Part shown: piece after piece, positions 16,743 through 25,756 of the stretch
Layout of the letters: each line of letters begins with the position of its first letter
Numbering within the stretch: position 1 is the first letter of the stretch
Source: Firmicutes bacterium TM09-10
GTDB lineage: Bacteria > Bacillota > Clostridia > Lachnospirales > Lachnospiraceae
DNA length: 64,000 bases
Assembly: GCA_003481005.1 (NCBI GenBank)
Contig: QUKC01000002.1
Location: 62,001-126,000 of the forward strand
Reading direction: 5' to 3'
Program-made: the position numbers and the translations under genes
The notes under the pieces: generated by a model
The model's database searches: none
What the model was told of the DNA's origin: nothing
Seen by the model: only the letters and a program-made list of their open reading frames with translations

Positions 16743-18140
16743 CTAGGATACCCAGAAAACGCTCCCCGGTGCAAAGCGCATGCCGGATTTCTTCTGCAGT
16801 GCAACGGAAATTTCGTTTTCCACGAATACATGCGCATAGGGCACATGACCTGCCGCAAGCTCCCGCCGGATCATTTCAGCCTCCAGGAGTCTCCCGATCC
16901 CTCTTTTCCGGAAGGGCTCCAGCACTTCCAGCATTCCCATGCCGCCGTCGTTGTGCACGCCTGCAAAGCCTGCCAGCTCCCCATCCAGAAATGCGCCGAT
17001 CATCTGACGCGATGCGATCCGCTCTCTGATGTAGGCTTCATCATGATAAAGATGATAATGTGCCTCTACGTTTGCCGCATACGTTTCGTCCAGCTCCCGG
17101 ATTTCAACGGCTCCGTCCGGCTCCGGAAGGTCAGGCGCTTTCTTTTTCGGATAAATCACCTGATAGCATTCATTGAAATTTTTTAACCCGAAACGCTCTA
17201 AAATGCTCGTCAGCACAAATTTCTGATGACAGACATAGACCGCGCCGGTCGGGTCCGTCGAAGACAGCAGCCGTTCTCCTGCGTCCTTGGTTTTGGCAGT
17301 GATCCGATACACACCGCCTGACCTGTCCTTTGTCAGCACGCCGTCCTCCCGGACTGCCAGGATGTCAGCTTTGCCTCTCCGGATATCCTCAATCATGTCC
17401 ATGTGAAGCATTTTATCTTTTAACAAATATTCCAGCGCACGTCCGGGCAAATCGTACTTTTCATATAGGTCCGGACGAAGGATTTTTGTCCGCTCCTCAG
17501 ACTTTTCCAGGCGCCATTTGTCGATTCTTGCATGGTCGCCGGAAAGCAGGATATCCGGAACCTTTTTGCCCTCCCAGATCTCCGGTCGGGTATACTGGGG
17601 ATATTCCAGCAGATTCTCCTGAAAACTTTCCGTCACGCCGGAATCCTCATTTTTTAAAACACCGGGAACCATCCGGGAAATTGCGTCGATCATCACCATC
17701 GCCGGAAGCTCTCCTCCGGTCAGCACATAATCACCGATGGAAACCGGATCTGTCACGATCTCTTCAATCACGCGCTCGTCGATTCCTTCATAATGCCCAC
17801 ACAGAAAAATCAGCTCTTCCTCCTGCGCAAGCTCCCTTGCCATTTCCTGGGAAAAGGTTTTTCCCTGAGGACTCATATACAGCACACGAACGGGTTTTTT
17901 GCCCTCTTCCGGCTTTGCAATAGCCTTCCAGGCATCATAAACCGGCTGTGCCTGCATCAGCATGCCCGCACCGCCGCCGTAAGGGTAATCGTCCACCTTA
18001 TTGTGCTTATCCTGCGTGTAATCGCGTATATTGACCGCATGGATTCCGATCAGTCCTTTTTGGATCGCCCGTCCTAAAATGCTCGTCTGCAGTCCGTTTT
18101 CCACCATTTCCGGAAACAATGTCAAAATATGAAACTGCAT
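16743..18140 (-). CDS. trmD: tRNA (guanine-N1-)-methyltransferase TrmD fused to a GNAT acetyltransferase
   Basis: 465 residues in one open frame. Residues 1-232 are a complete TrmD, which methylates G37 of tRNAs to prevent frameshifting. The knotted SAM-site motifs are DYPYGGGAGMLMQ near 50-63, CGHYEGIDERV near 114-124 and SIGDYVLTGGELPA near 134-147. After about residue 235 the protein continues with a full GNAT-type region. It begins ALEYLLKDKMLHMDMIEDIRRG and has an acetyl-CoA loop FRKRGIGRLLEAE near 415 and an LQKKSGMRF end. Normal TrmD is about 240 residues, so this is a fusion of two domains that are usually separate proteins. A 140-bp piece of this gene (17551-17690) is repeated at 22248-22387. 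Confidence 0.9.
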   Translation of the reverse strand: MQFHILTLFPEMVENGLQTSILGRAIQKGLIGIHAVNIRDYTQDKHNKVDDYPYGGGAGMLMQAQPVYDAWKAIAKPEEGKKPVRVLYMSPQGKTFSQEMARELAQEEELIFLCGHYEGIDERVIEEIVTDPVSIGDYVLTGGELPAMVMIDAISRMVPGVLKNEDSGVTESFQENLLEYPQYTRPEIWEGKKVPDILLSGDHARIDKWRLEKSEERTKILRPDLYEKYDLPGRALEYLLKDKMLHMDMIEDIRRGKADILAVREDGVLTKDRSGGVYRITAKTKDAGERLLSSTDPTGAVYVCHQKFVLTSILERFGLKNFNECYQVIYPKKKAPDLPEPDGAVEIRELDETYAANVEAHYHLYHDEAYIRERIASRQMIGAFLDGELAGFAGVHNDGGMGMLEVLEPFRKRGIGRLLEAEMIRRELAAGHVPYAHVFVENEISVALQKKSGMRFAPGSVFWVS

Positions 18141-18147
18141 TTTTTCG

Positions 18148-18660
18148 TCAGTCCTCCAGCAATCCGTCCAGGATATGGATTTTCATCCGTCCTGCTTCCA
18201 CATCGACATCCAGCACACAATCCTTGATTGCAGGCAAAAGCAGCTGTCTGCCATCCTTTAACCGAATCTGATAAACATCATTTGCGCCGGTTTCAATGAC
18301 ATCCTCTAAGGTTCCAAGCTCCTGCTCCTGTTCATCCAATACCTTCACGCCGATCAGATCTGCGATAAAATACTCGTCCTTCTGTAGGCGCACCGCATTT
18401 TCCCGCGTCACATACAGACTCTTTCTCCGGTATTTTTCCGCCTCGTCTATCGTATCGATTCCACGGAATTTCAAAATGGCGAATTGCTTGAAAAATTTCA
18501 CGCTCTCGATTTCCAGAATCCGGTTTTCCTTTCCCGTATCCAGAATCACTTCTTTTAACTTCTTAAAACGGCGCACATCATCTGTCGTCGGAAAAATCTT
18601 GACCTCCCCGCGCACACCGTGTGTGGAAGCAATCACTCCCACCTGCAGTCTTTCTTCCAT
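18148..18660 (-). CDS. rimM: Ribosome maturation factor RimM
   Basis: 170 residues from MEERLQVGVIASTHGVRGE. RimM helps assemble the 30S head. The N-terminal beta-barrel starts with GVIASTHGVRGEVKIFPTTD, and the C-terminal PRC-barrel holds DEYFIADLIGVKVLDEQ and RLLLPAIKDCVLDVDVE-like blocks. AGAGG precedes the ATG at 18660. It starts 60 bases after khpA and ends 7 bases before trmD. Confidence 0.92.
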   Translation of the reverse strand: MEERLQVGVIASTHGVRGEVKIFPTTDDVRRFKKLKEVILDTGKENRILEIESVKFFKQFAILKFRGIDTIDEAEKYRRKSLYVTRENAVRLQKDEYFIADLIGVKVLDEQEQELGTLEDVIETGANDVYQIRLKDGRQLLLPAIKDCVLDVDVEAGRMKIHILDGLLED

Positions 18661-18719
18661 ATAACCTCTCATTTCACAAACAGCGCCTTGCTTTTGCAAG
18701 ACGCTGTCCATTTCAGATG

Positions 18720-18947
18720 TCAGATGATATCCACATCCACTTTTTTATTATCTTCCATCGCCGCAGCCTTTACCACAGTGCGAATTGCCTTAGCAATACG
18801 GCCCTGTTTACCGATTACCTTGCCCATATCGGAGGGTGCAACATGAAGTTCAACCGTCAGGCTTCTGCCGTTTTCCTTTTCGGAGACGCTCACTTCATCT
18901 GGATGATCCACAAGTGCCTTTGCGATCACTTCCACCAAATCTTTCAT
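18720..18947 (-). CDS. khpA: KH-domain RNA-binding protein KhpA
   Basis: 75 residues. A single KH domain with the GxxG loop in GKVIGKQGRIAKAI near residues 43-56. KhpA with KhpB binds many RNAs and affects cell division and sporulation in Firmicutes. GGAGG six bases before the ATG at 18947 sets the start. In the rpsP-rimM interval, its usual position. Confidence 0.93.
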   Translation of the reverse strand: MKDLVEVIAKALVDHPDEVSVSEKENGRSLTVELHVAPSDMGKVIGKQGRIAKAIRTVVKAAAMEDNKKVDVDII

Positions 18948-19026
18948 AATCCACCTCCATAAGCCTGTTACAGTCAGCCCCACAGCTACTGCTCTTTTGC
19001 GTAACCGTCTGCTTTACAGAGCTGTC

Positions 19027-19272
19027 TTATTTCTCGATTCCTGCTGCCTTGAAGATCTTGCCTACGATTTCGGTGGGCTGAGCGCCATTGTTGAGCCACT
19101 TCTTAGCCAGCTCTTCGTTTACCTTGAAAGTGCTGGGATCTGTGTTCGGATCGTATGTGCCGATCTCTTCGATGAAACGACCATCTCTGGGAGATCTGGA
19201 GTCTGCTACGATGATTCTGTAAATCGGGTTCTTCTTGTATCCCATTCTTCTTAATCTGATCTTTACTGCCAT
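19027..19272 (-). CDS. rpsP: 30S ribosomal protein S16
   Basis: 81 residues from [16 protein letters not shown]. Conserved [21 protein letters not shown] and [10 protein letters not shown] blocks are present. GGAGG precedes the ATG. Second gene after ffh in the ffh-rpsP-khpA-rimM-trmD operon. Confidence 0.97.
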   Translation of the reverse strand: MAVKIRLRRMGYKKNPIYRIIVADSRSPRDGRFIEEIGTYDPNTDPSTFKVNEELAKKWLNNGAQPTEIVGKIFKAAGIEK

Positions 19273-19331
19273 TTTTCTTACCTCCAAATGAAATATAAAT
19301 ATGTTTTCTTGTGTGCGATCTGCACTATTTA

Positions 19332-20684
19332 TCAGAAAGGAAGTCTGAACTTACCTTTTCTTGCACCTTTGCCTCCCAGCATTCCTGGGAACTGCTTCAT
19401 CATTTTCTGACTCTGCTCAAACTGCTTGATAAATCGATTGACTACGCTGATGTCCACCCCTGCGCCTCGTGCGATACGGTGCTTGCGGCTGGGATTTAAA
19501 AGCTTGGGATTGCGGCGTTCCTGGGGCGTCATGCTCAGCACGATCGCTTCCATTCTTGCCAGCTGTTTTTCATCGATCATCGATTCGATATCGCCCATCT
19601 TCGAACCCATGCCGGGCATCATGCTCAGGATACCGGACAGCCCGCCCATGTTGCGCATCTGCTTCATGCTTTCCAGGTAGTCCTCAAAATCGAACTTGCC
19701 CTTCTTCATGCGCGCCGCCATCTCTTTTTCCTTGCCAGCGTCAATATCGAGGTTCGCCGAAGCTTTTTCAATCAGGGTGAGCACATCGCCCATTCCCAGA
19801 ATTCGGCTCGCCATACGGTCGGGATAAAACTGTTCCAGATCGGAAAGCTTCTCTCCCATACCAACATATAAAATCGGCTTGCCGGTAACGGCTTTAATGG
19901 AAAGCGCCGCACCGCCTCTTGTGTCACCGTCCATCTTGGACAGGATCACGCCGTCGATTCCTACTTTTTCATCAAATTCCTTTGCTACATTGACCGCATC
20001 CTGACCGGTCATGGCATCCACTACCAGAAGTGTCTGATGGACCGTCACTGCCTGCTTGATCTTCTGCAGCTCCTCCATCATGCCCTCATCGATATGCAGA
20101 CGACCCGCAGTATCCAGAATCACGACATTATTGCCGTTTTTCTCAGCATGCTCCATCGCCGCTTTTGCGATGTCAACCGGGCTGTGGCTCGTGCCCATGG
20201 AAAAGACTTCCACCTGCTGTTTCTCGCCGTTGATCTGCAGCTGTTCAATCGCTGCCGGACGGTAAATGTCACAGGCTACAAGCAGTGGCTTTTTGCCTTT
20301 TAATTTAAACTTGCCTGCCAGCTTTGCAGTCGTTGTCGTCTTACCTGCACCCTGCAGACCGCACATCATAATCACGGTTGTCGCTTTGCCGGGCTGGAAC
20401 TGTAATTCCTGTGTCTCGGAACCCATCAGGGAAGTCATCTCTTCGTTTACGATCTTGATGACCATCTGACCGGGATTTAATCCGTTCATGACGTCCTGAC
20501 CGATCGCCCGTTCTTCCACAGACTTGACGAACTGCTTGACAACCTTGAAGTTTACATCCGCTTCCAGCAGTGCCATCTTGACTTCCTTGAGCGCAACTTT
20601 GACGTCCGCCTCTGTCAGTCTGCCTTTGCTGCGCAGATCCTTAAACACATCCTGCAGTTTATCGGTTAAGCTCTCAAATGCCAT
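19332..20684 (-). CDS. ffh: Signal recognition particle GTPase Ffh
   Basis: 450 residues. Binds signal peptides and 4.5S RNA and docks with FtsY (which is at 47271-48215). The N domain runs 1-90, G domain 90-295 with [15 protein letters not shown] near 106-120, [10 protein letters not shown] near 187 and [15 protein letters not shown] near 245. The methionine-rich M domain follows, with [22 protein letters not shown] and the RNA-binding stretch [13 protein letters not shown] near 400. Start at 20684; coupled to ylxM 22 bases upstream. Confidence 0.96.
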   Translation of the reverse strand: MAFESLTDKLQDVFKDLRSKGRLTEADVKVALKEVKMALLEADVNFKVVKQFVKSVEERAIGQDVMNGLNPGQMVIKIVNEEMTSLMGSETQELQFQPGKATTVIMMCGLQGAGKTTTTAKLAGKFKLKGKKPLLVACDIYRPAAIEQLQINGEKQQVEVFSMGTSHSPVDIAKAAMEHAEKNGNNVVILDTAGRLHIDEGMMEELQKIKQAVTVHQTLLVVDAMTGQDAVNVAKEFDEKVGIDGVILSKMDGDTRGGAALSIKAVTGKPILYVGMGEKLSDLEQFYPDRMASRILGMGDVLTLIEKASANLDIDAGKEKEMAARMKKGKFDFEDYLESMKQMRNMGGLSGILSMMPGMGSKMGDIESMIDEKQLARMEAIVLSMTPQERRNPKLLNPSRKHRIARGAGVDISVVNRFIKQFEQSQKMMKQFPGMLGGKGARKGKFRLPF

Positions 20685-20706
20685 TCAAATCCTCTCCCGC
20701 GATCCG

Positions 20707-21021
20707 TTACAGTTCTTCTAAAATCTGTCCCGCCAGTTCTCTGACCTGCGTCTCCGTGCTGATCTGTTCGATCTTCTCTACGGTGTGCTTGACTTTCTGA
20801 AATCTCGCAATCAGGTGCAGCCGCTCTTCATAGCTCTGAAGCGTCCGGTCGCATCTGCGGACAAGATCGTGTACGCCCTGTCTGCTGATCCCCTGTTCCT
20901 CTGCGATCTCACTCAGGGACATGTCGTTTAATACCACATCCTCATAGATCTTTCGCTGATGCTCAGTCAGCAGTTCACCGTAAAAGTCATACAGCATACC
21001 CTGTTCTACGATTTTTTCCAT
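20707..21021 (-). CDS. ylxM: YlxM / UPF0122 DNA-binding protein
   Basis: 104 residues. Helix-turn-helix of the sigma-70 region 4 type: LTEHQRKIYEDVVLNDMSLS and EIAEEQGISRQGVHDLVRR (about residues 18-55). Family knowledge: YlxM is coded with ffh and is thought to assist the SRP pathway. GTGAGG lies upstream of the ATG. First gene of the ffh operon. Confidence 0.93.
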   Translation of the reverse strand: MEKIVEQGMLYDFYGELLTEHQRKIYEDVVLNDMSLSEIAEEQGISRQGVHDLVRRCDRTLQSYEERLHLIARFQKVKHTVEKIEQISTETQVRELAGQILEEL

Positions 21022-21041
21022 ATTGCGTCCTCACCTGTGCT

Positions 21042-21070
21042 ATCATACCCGAAAAAAAAAGGTGTGTCAA
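21042..21070 (-). promoter_or_regulatory. Sigma-A promoter of the ylxM-ffh operon
   Basis: TTGACA, 17-nt spacer and TATGAT on the minus strand. Its -35 hexamer is part of the right half of the terminator hairpin of the upstream ABC gene, so the promoter overlaps a terminator. Confidence 0.75.
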
Positions 21071-21089
21071 GTAAAAAATCTTGACACAC
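21051..21089 (-). terminator. Terminator of ABC transporter copy 1
   Basis: GTGTGTCAAG (21062-21071) pairs with CTTGACACAC (21080-21089). Read on the minus strand, a run of nine T follows the stem. It lies ten bases past the ABC ATPase stop. Confidence 0.8.
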
Positions 21090-21099
21090 ACAAAAATTT

Positions 21100-21864
21100 T
21101 CAGACCTGCATGACACGACCGATGAACTCCTTCACACGGGCATTCGGGTTTCCAAACACTTCCTCCGGCGTACCCTCCTGGCAGACCAGACCTTTTTCCA
21201 TGAAGATCACGCGATCCGAAAGCTCTTTGGCAAACTGCATCTCGTGTGTAACGATCACCATGGTCATGTGCTCGTCTGCCAGCTGCCGGATGACGCGCAG
21301 CACCTCTCCGGTCAGCTCCGGGTCAAGCGCCGAGGTCGGCTCGTCAAAAAATAAAACCTTTGGCTGCAGGGCAAGCGCTCTGGCAATCGATACTCTCTGC
21401 TGCTGTCCACCGGAAAGCTGATAGGGATAGGCATCTGCCTTATCCGACAGCCCCAGCTGTTTTAACAGCTTCCATGCGCGTTCTTTTGCCTCTTCTTTGG
21501 AAACACCATCTACGCAGACTGGTGCATCAATGATATTTTTCATAACTGTATAATGCGGAAACAGGTTGAAATTCTGGAACACCAGGCCGAAATTTTTCCG
21601 GATTTCCTTTAATTGCTTCTTATTTGCATAGACACATTTTCCGTTTTCTTCCCACGCAGCCTTTTCTCCGAGAAAAGAAAGATCGCCGCCATCCATTTTT
21701 TCCAGCATGGTCGCACAGCGCAGCAGTGTCGATTTGCCGGAGCCGGACGGACCGATAACCGATACGACTTCTCCCTTATGGACGGAAAGAGAAATATCCT
21801 TTAAGACCTCCAGCTCCCCAAACGTTTTTTTAATATGATTCATTTCCAGATAAATCTGACTCAT
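21100..21864 (-). CDS. Polar amino-acid ABC transporter ATPase, copy 1
   Basis: 254 residues from MSQIYLEMNHIKKTFGELEV. Walker A GPSGSGKSTLLR near 38-49, Q-loop FQNFNLFPHYTV, signature LSGGQQQRVSIARAL near 148-162, Walker B VLFFDEPTSALDPEL and switch VTHEMQFA are all present, so the protein itself is intact. An ATG at 21948 overlapping the permease stop would add 28 residues; neither start has an ideal ribosome site. The partner permease is broken here and there is no binding protein, so this copy probably lacks a working transporter of its own. It could still pair with the permease at 33250-33903. Confidence 0.88.
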   Translation of the reverse strand: MSQIYLEMNHIKKTFGELEVLKDISLSVHKGEVVSVIGPSGSGKSTLLRCATMLEKMDGGDLSFLGEKAAWEENGKCVYANKKQLKEIRKNFGLVFQNFNLFPHYTVMKNIIDAPVCVDGVSKEEAKERAWKLLKQLGLSDKADAYPYQLSGGQQQRVSIARALALQPKVLFFDEPTSALDPELTGEVLRVIRQLADEHMTMVIVTHEMQFAKELSDRVIFMEKGLVCQEGTPEEVFGNPNARVKEFIGRVMQV

Positions 21865-21947
21865 TGTAACTTCGTACCTTTCCTGAATTTCCGTCTGACT
21901 GCAGAAATAAAGCTTCGCTCCTCTAACTGTCTCTCTGGCATCCTGCA

Positions 21948-22250
21948 TTATCCGCGGTAATAATTTAACTTCTTTTCCACATGCTCCATAACAACTGCAA
22001 CGACCAGATTAAAAATGTAATAAAATACTCCTGCTGCCATCAGTGGCATTACAGAAGCCTGTGCCGCTGCAATCTGCTTTGCAATCGTAAACATCTCCGT
22101 TACTGTCAGCACAAAGGCCAGGGATGTATCCTTTACCAGCGTGATCATTTCGTTGGTCACTGCCGGAAGCACCCGCTTGATGACCTGGGGTAAAATAATC
22201 CGGAAAAACGTCTGAACGCGGCTGTATCCTAATACTTTTGCTGCCTCATA
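21948..22250 (-). pseudogene. 3' fragment of amino-acid ABC permease
   Basis: About 100 C-terminal codons, from YEAAKVLGYSRVQTFFRI to the end KKLNYYRG, match the intact permease at 33250-33903 almost base for base. The first half of the gene (about 116 residues) is missing. At 22248-22250 the sequence switches to a trmD fragment in another frame. An internal ATG at 22172 could start a short peptide, but it would lack the leading membrane helices. Confidence 0.88.
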
Positions 22251-22387
22251 TCCGGAACCTTTTTGCTCTCCCAGACCTCCGGTCGGGTGTACTGGGGATA
22301 TTCCAGCAGATTCTCCTGAAAGCTTTCTGTCACGCCGGAATCCTCATTTTTTAAAACACCGGGAACCATCCGGGAAATTGCGTCGAT
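22248..22387 (-). pseudogene. 140-bp internal fragment of trmD
   Basis: Matches 17551-17690 of the trmD-GNAT gene at a constant offset of 4697 bases with about five substitutions. It codes for roughly TrmD residues 151-196 (SRMVPGVLKNEDSG, LLEYPQYTRPE). It shares three bases (ATA) with the permease at one junction. It is in a different frame from both neighbours and cannot be expressed as TrmD. Confidence 0.88.
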
Positions 22388-22880
22388 TTATCCCTGCCCG
22401 AAATCCGACCTCAAACATACGCTTCCATGGCATATATTTTGATTTCTCGCTGGCATACTTTACATATATTTTGGGCTTCTTTTCATAAAGATGATTCAGG
22501 ATTCTGGATATCAGTGTCAGTCCTACTTCATCCGCTCCCGGATACATCAAAACCTTATGAGAAATTCCCAAGCGGTCTTTATGCAAAACTTCCCCTGCTT
22601 TATGAATCTGCGCACCATAAATTCCATAATAATCAGGTTCCTCATCACTGCTGGAATAATTCGGGCAACGCATAACTACCTGAAATCCATAAATGACCAT
22701 TTCAGGATTTCTTTTACGGATGTCTTTCAATACAGTCAACCGTTTTTGCAGACTTTCTTCTGTATCGCAATGTATTCTGGATGGAACCAGACCTCCATAC
22801 AGAAGCATATCCACTGAAAATACAAGACCATCTGCATCTGCACATTCTTTTTCTGTTTCCTCATCCTTTCTATCAATATT
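22344..22880 (-). pseudogene. DUF4127 family protein, internal fragment broken at both ends
   Basis: The coding part includes ADGLVFSVDMLLYGGLVPSR, a motif of DUF4127 proteins (normally around 500 residues), and VVMRCPNYSSSDEEPDYYGI. The frame is open back to about 22913 with no ATG before the conserved motif, so the true N-terminus is gone. At 22388 it runs into the trmD fragment and reads about 14 foreign codons (NRRNFPDGSRCFKK) to a stop at 22344. The start is replaced by the upstream region of the divergent DUF624 gene. Confidence 0.75.
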
Positions 22881-22959
22881 ATCAACTTGCCTTATTTTCT
22901 TTTTCCTTTATAATAAGAAGAAAGCAATATATCATTATATGTACGAAACGGAGTGCACC

Positions 22960-23769
22960 ATGAAAAAGAAAAAACAAAATTACAGCCAGCTTCATTATGA
23001 ACAGGAACTGGCTGCCCAAAAACGGCGTTCCAAAAAACATCCCGAACCTGTCCCTGAAATTATTCCGGGCAAAGAAGATCCCCAAACAGGCATTCTGTTT
23101 TTCCTGCGCAGAATCTTATTTCCGAATCTGACAGATCTTCTATTAAATAACCTGCTATTTTTTCTAACTGTTCTTCCCTTACTTCTCCTGACTGAACTCA
23201 CCCTTCATACCGGAGGATTGATTTTTCTGGCCGGAGCATGGCTTTTTTCACCGATTGCAGCTGCCGGAATGGTTGCTCTGTATCACCGCTGCTGTGAATA
23301 TACCAGAAGAATCGCTCCTTCTGTGCGCATTTCCTTTGTCTCATTTTTTATTCACAATTTAAAGGCATCCATTCTTCCCGGTCTGATTTCCGGTTTTTTA
23401 TGGATTCTCTGCGGAATATATATAATAGGCGGAAACAGGCAAAAATCCACTTCCACATTGCTCTATTACTTACTGATAGTGCTAATTTTATTTTTAGTCA
23501 GCTGCTACACCACCATGCTATTACTTCAGGTTGCTTTATTCCGGCTTCCCGTCAAAGCTGTCTTAAAAAATGCTGTTCTTCTGATTCCCTCCTGTGGCTT
23601 CAGATGTATCATTCCTGCATTGCTTCAACTGGGTTTTATATTGATTCTGTCATCCAATCTCTGGCTTGGCCTGCTTTTCTTTTTCCTGGGTATTCCGGGA
23701 ATTATCTCAACAATCACCACTCATCTTCTCTGGCCAAGGCTGCAGCAGATTCTTTTGAAAGAAGAATAA
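22960..23769 (+). CDS. DUF624 (YesL-like) membrane protein
   Basis: 269 residues. A basic, charged N-terminus of about 60 residues (KKKKQNYSQLHYEQEL) precedes five or six hydrophobic segments. These include NLTDLLLNNLLFFLTVLPLLL and LIFLAGAWLFSPIAAAGMVA. The pattern matches DUF624/YesL proteins, which usually sit with sugar ABC transporters and are of unknown role. Here it is divergent from the DUF4127 remnant and convergent with the toroid gene of the amino-sugar cluster. GGAG six bases before the ATG at 22960. The family call rests on pattern and context. Confidence 0.7.
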   Translation: MKKKKQNYSQLHYEQELAAQKRRSKKHPEPVPEIIPGKEDPQTGILFFLRRILFPNLTDLLLNNLLFFLTVLPLLLLTELTLHTGGLIFLAGAWLFSPIAAAGMVALYHRCCEYTRRIAPSVRISFVSFFIHNLKASILPGLISGFLWILCGIYIIGGNRQKSTSTLLYYLLIVLILFLVSCYTTMLLLQVALFRLPVKAVLKNAVLLIPSCGFRCIIPALLQLGFILILSSNLWLGLLFFFLGIPGIISTITTHLLWPRLQQILLKEE

Positions 23770-23784
23770 TTCCCTCATCAAAAA

Positions 23785-23824
23785 AAAACGGTCACTTTGA
23801 CTTTTATGAAAAGTGACCGTTTTT
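23785..23824. terminator. Bidirectional terminator
   Basis: AAAACGGTCACTTT (23785-23798) pairs with AAAGTGACCGTTTT (23810-23823), flanked by A and T runs. It closes the DUF624 gene and the convergent amino-sugar operon. Confidence 0.85.
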
Positions 23825-23833
23825 ATGAGTATC

Positions 23834-25720
23834 CTATTTCCTTTTTTTCAAAATATCCGGCATCATCATTCCCATTAAAATTTCCGAAACAGTCCAACCT
23901 GTTTCACAGGCATAAGCTGCCCATCCCACATCGTGCGGCGCCGCATATGCCTCTTTCAGATCCATGTCAAATGCTCTGCACCAGGCTCCATCCAAATGTG
24001 TCCTGTCACTGAACATCTGCGTTTTTAAGCAAAAAATCACTGAATCCTTCCATAGTTCATGAAACCATCTGTCACCGGTTGCTTCATATGCAAAGGCAAA
24101 TCCCATCGGAAGCCAGTTGCTGGAATATAACAAATCGGCCACCGGATCTCCATTCTCCGTCAATACAGAACACTCTTCTCTGGATTCTCTTGAAAAAGCA
24201 GCCCGATATCCGGTATCCCACTCTCGATATCCTCCAAAGGGATGTCGCACCTTCTGCAAATCCTCCGCAACGCGATATAGCATTTGCCTGTGCTTTTCCT
24301 CCCCAGTGGATTGATACAAAACTGCAAGTGGCAAGATCAGTCTGCACATTTCTTCCGTCTCGCTTTGTTCTCTGGCCGTTTCCGGATAAAGCTCCATCAT
24401 GCGCTCCAGCCCTTTTTGCGCCACTTCTGTATATTGTCTCTTTCCGCTCGCCCTTCCTGCCAGCAAAAGTGCCGCATGATAATAGGCATTATAGTGAGCA
24501 GAAGGAAGTCCGTGTTCCTCTTGTCTCAGCCTATCCATTTCCATTTCTGTCAGATCGTAGTTATCCGTTCTGAAGATCCGCAATCCATCTTTTGCAGTCG
24601 TGCGGATTAAAAAATCCATTGCGCGACAGATATCTTCCACATGAGAACAATTTCCCATATACAAAGCATCATACAATCCAGGCAGCAACGCTCTCGCCAC
24701 ATCATCCTGATAACATACATTCCATGAGTTGGTGCACCATCGCACCATACCATCGAACCGCCCGCCTCTGATAAACATAGGACCGTAAACAATTTTTTCC
24801 ATCTTACCGGCCAATGCTGCATATTCTTTTTCCCCGCTTAAATATGCATACATCTTAAATGCCCCTGCGCTCTCTCCCGTGCAGTCTGTTCTGACCCCAT
24901 CCAATACCGTATATTTTCCATCTGAATCAATATTATGCGCAATCCCTTCCTTGATTCCGCCGTTTCCTTCATCGGTCAGAAACCGCTCTAACCAGCGCAC
25001 TCCTTTTTCAATCGCTTCTTTTCTGCAATGTTCAAAATTTTCAGAGTCCTTTAAATTCTCCATTGTCCCATAATGTACGATTGACGCCGGATAAAAATCA
25101 GGTTCTTTCCCCGTGATCCATTGTGCAAGATATTGAATAAAAGCTTTCCATTTCACACTTGGCGAAAATCTTGCTTCATTAAAATTGCGCAATATAAATC
25201 CTGCCCATAAAATATTTTTTCCGACTTTCCATACCCCCGGCTTTCCATTTTTAAGGATTTCCTCTTCTGACATCCTTGTATGCGTATGCGCTATAATGTG
25301 TTCCTGATAGATAAAAACAGGTTCAATTTCTTCCACATGAAATTCCGGCACACACATCCGGTTTGCTTCATCATCCAAAAGATCTCCAGTACAAAATCCC
25401 GGGATTTTTTCTTCAGAGGGCTCAAGATAAATCATCCTGCTTTTAGTACTGTCTGTTGGTTCTCCACATAAAATATCCTGAAATCCCCGAATTGCCTGCA
25501 GAAAAATTTTTTTCCCTTTTCCCGCTTCTTTCTCCAGCTTTTCCCGGAATCTTGCTTCCAGATAAGCGCCGCTTTCTTCCGGCAAAATACAAAACGAATC
25601 GTAGTCCTCCAAATTAACAGTCAATACTTTTTGAAATTCAATACATTCTGTTTCTGCGCCGCAGCTTTCTAACACATCCACAAAATCACATTTTGAATCC
25701 GATACGATCAATGTCTTCAT
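23834..25720 (-). CDS. Alpha/alpha-toroid protein of amino-sugar operon (unknown glycan enzyme)
   Basis: 628 residues, no signal peptide, so it acts in the cytosol. Residues 1-140 look like a small alpha/beta domain (KTLIVSDSKCDFVDVLESCG). From about 170 to the end there are repeated helical hairpins with aromatic and acidic residues, as in (alpha/alpha)6 glycosidases, lyases and epimerases: YQDDVARALLPGLYDAL, LPSAHYNAYYHAALLLAG, HPFGGYREWDTGYRAAF. I do not recognise the exact family. It is the last gene after the transporter and nanE, so it probably works on a glycan brought in by that transporter. The substrate is unknown. Confidence 0.65.
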   Translation of the reverse strand: MKTLIVSDSKCDFVDVLESCGAETECIEFQKVLTVNLEDYDSFCILPEESGAYLEARFREKLEKEAGKGKKIFLQAIRGFQDILCGEPTDSTKSRMIYLEPSEEKIPGFCTGDLLDDEANRMCVPEFHVEEIEPVFIYQEHIIAHTHTRMSEEEILKNGKPGVWKVGKNILWAGFILRNFNEARFSPSVKWKAFIQYLAQWITGKEPDFYPASIVHYGTMENLKDSENFEHCRKEAIEKGVRWLERFLTDEGNGGIKEGIAHNIDSDGKYTVLDGVRTDCTGESAGAFKMYAYLSGEKEYAALAGKMEKIVYGPMFIRGGRFDGMVRWCTNSWNVCYQDDVARALLPGLYDALYMGNCSHVEDICRAMDFLIRTTAKDGLRIFRTDNYDLTEMEMDRLRQEEHGLPSAHYNAYYHAALLLAGRASGKRQYTEVAQKGLERMMELYPETAREQSETEEMCRLILPLAVLYQSTGEEKHRQMLYRVAEDLQKVRHPFGGYREWDTGYRAAFSRESREECSVLTENGDPVADLLYSSNWLPMGFAFAYEATGDRWFHELWKDSVIFCLKTQMFSDRTHLDGAWCRAFDMDLKEAYAAPHDVGWAAYACETGWTVSEILMGMMMPDILKKRK

Positions 25721-25756
25721 ATACCGCTATCCTCTCCTGCTTTATAACTTAACTAT

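Larger units (their letters stand above)
21099..22250. repeat. 1152-bp direct duplication, copy 1
   Basis: Matches 32401-33552 at a constant offset of 11302 bases. One edge is one base outside the ATPase stop codon; the other edge is in the middle of the permease gene at ...CTCATA. Differences are few except for a cluster at 21478-21565. Confidence 0.9.
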
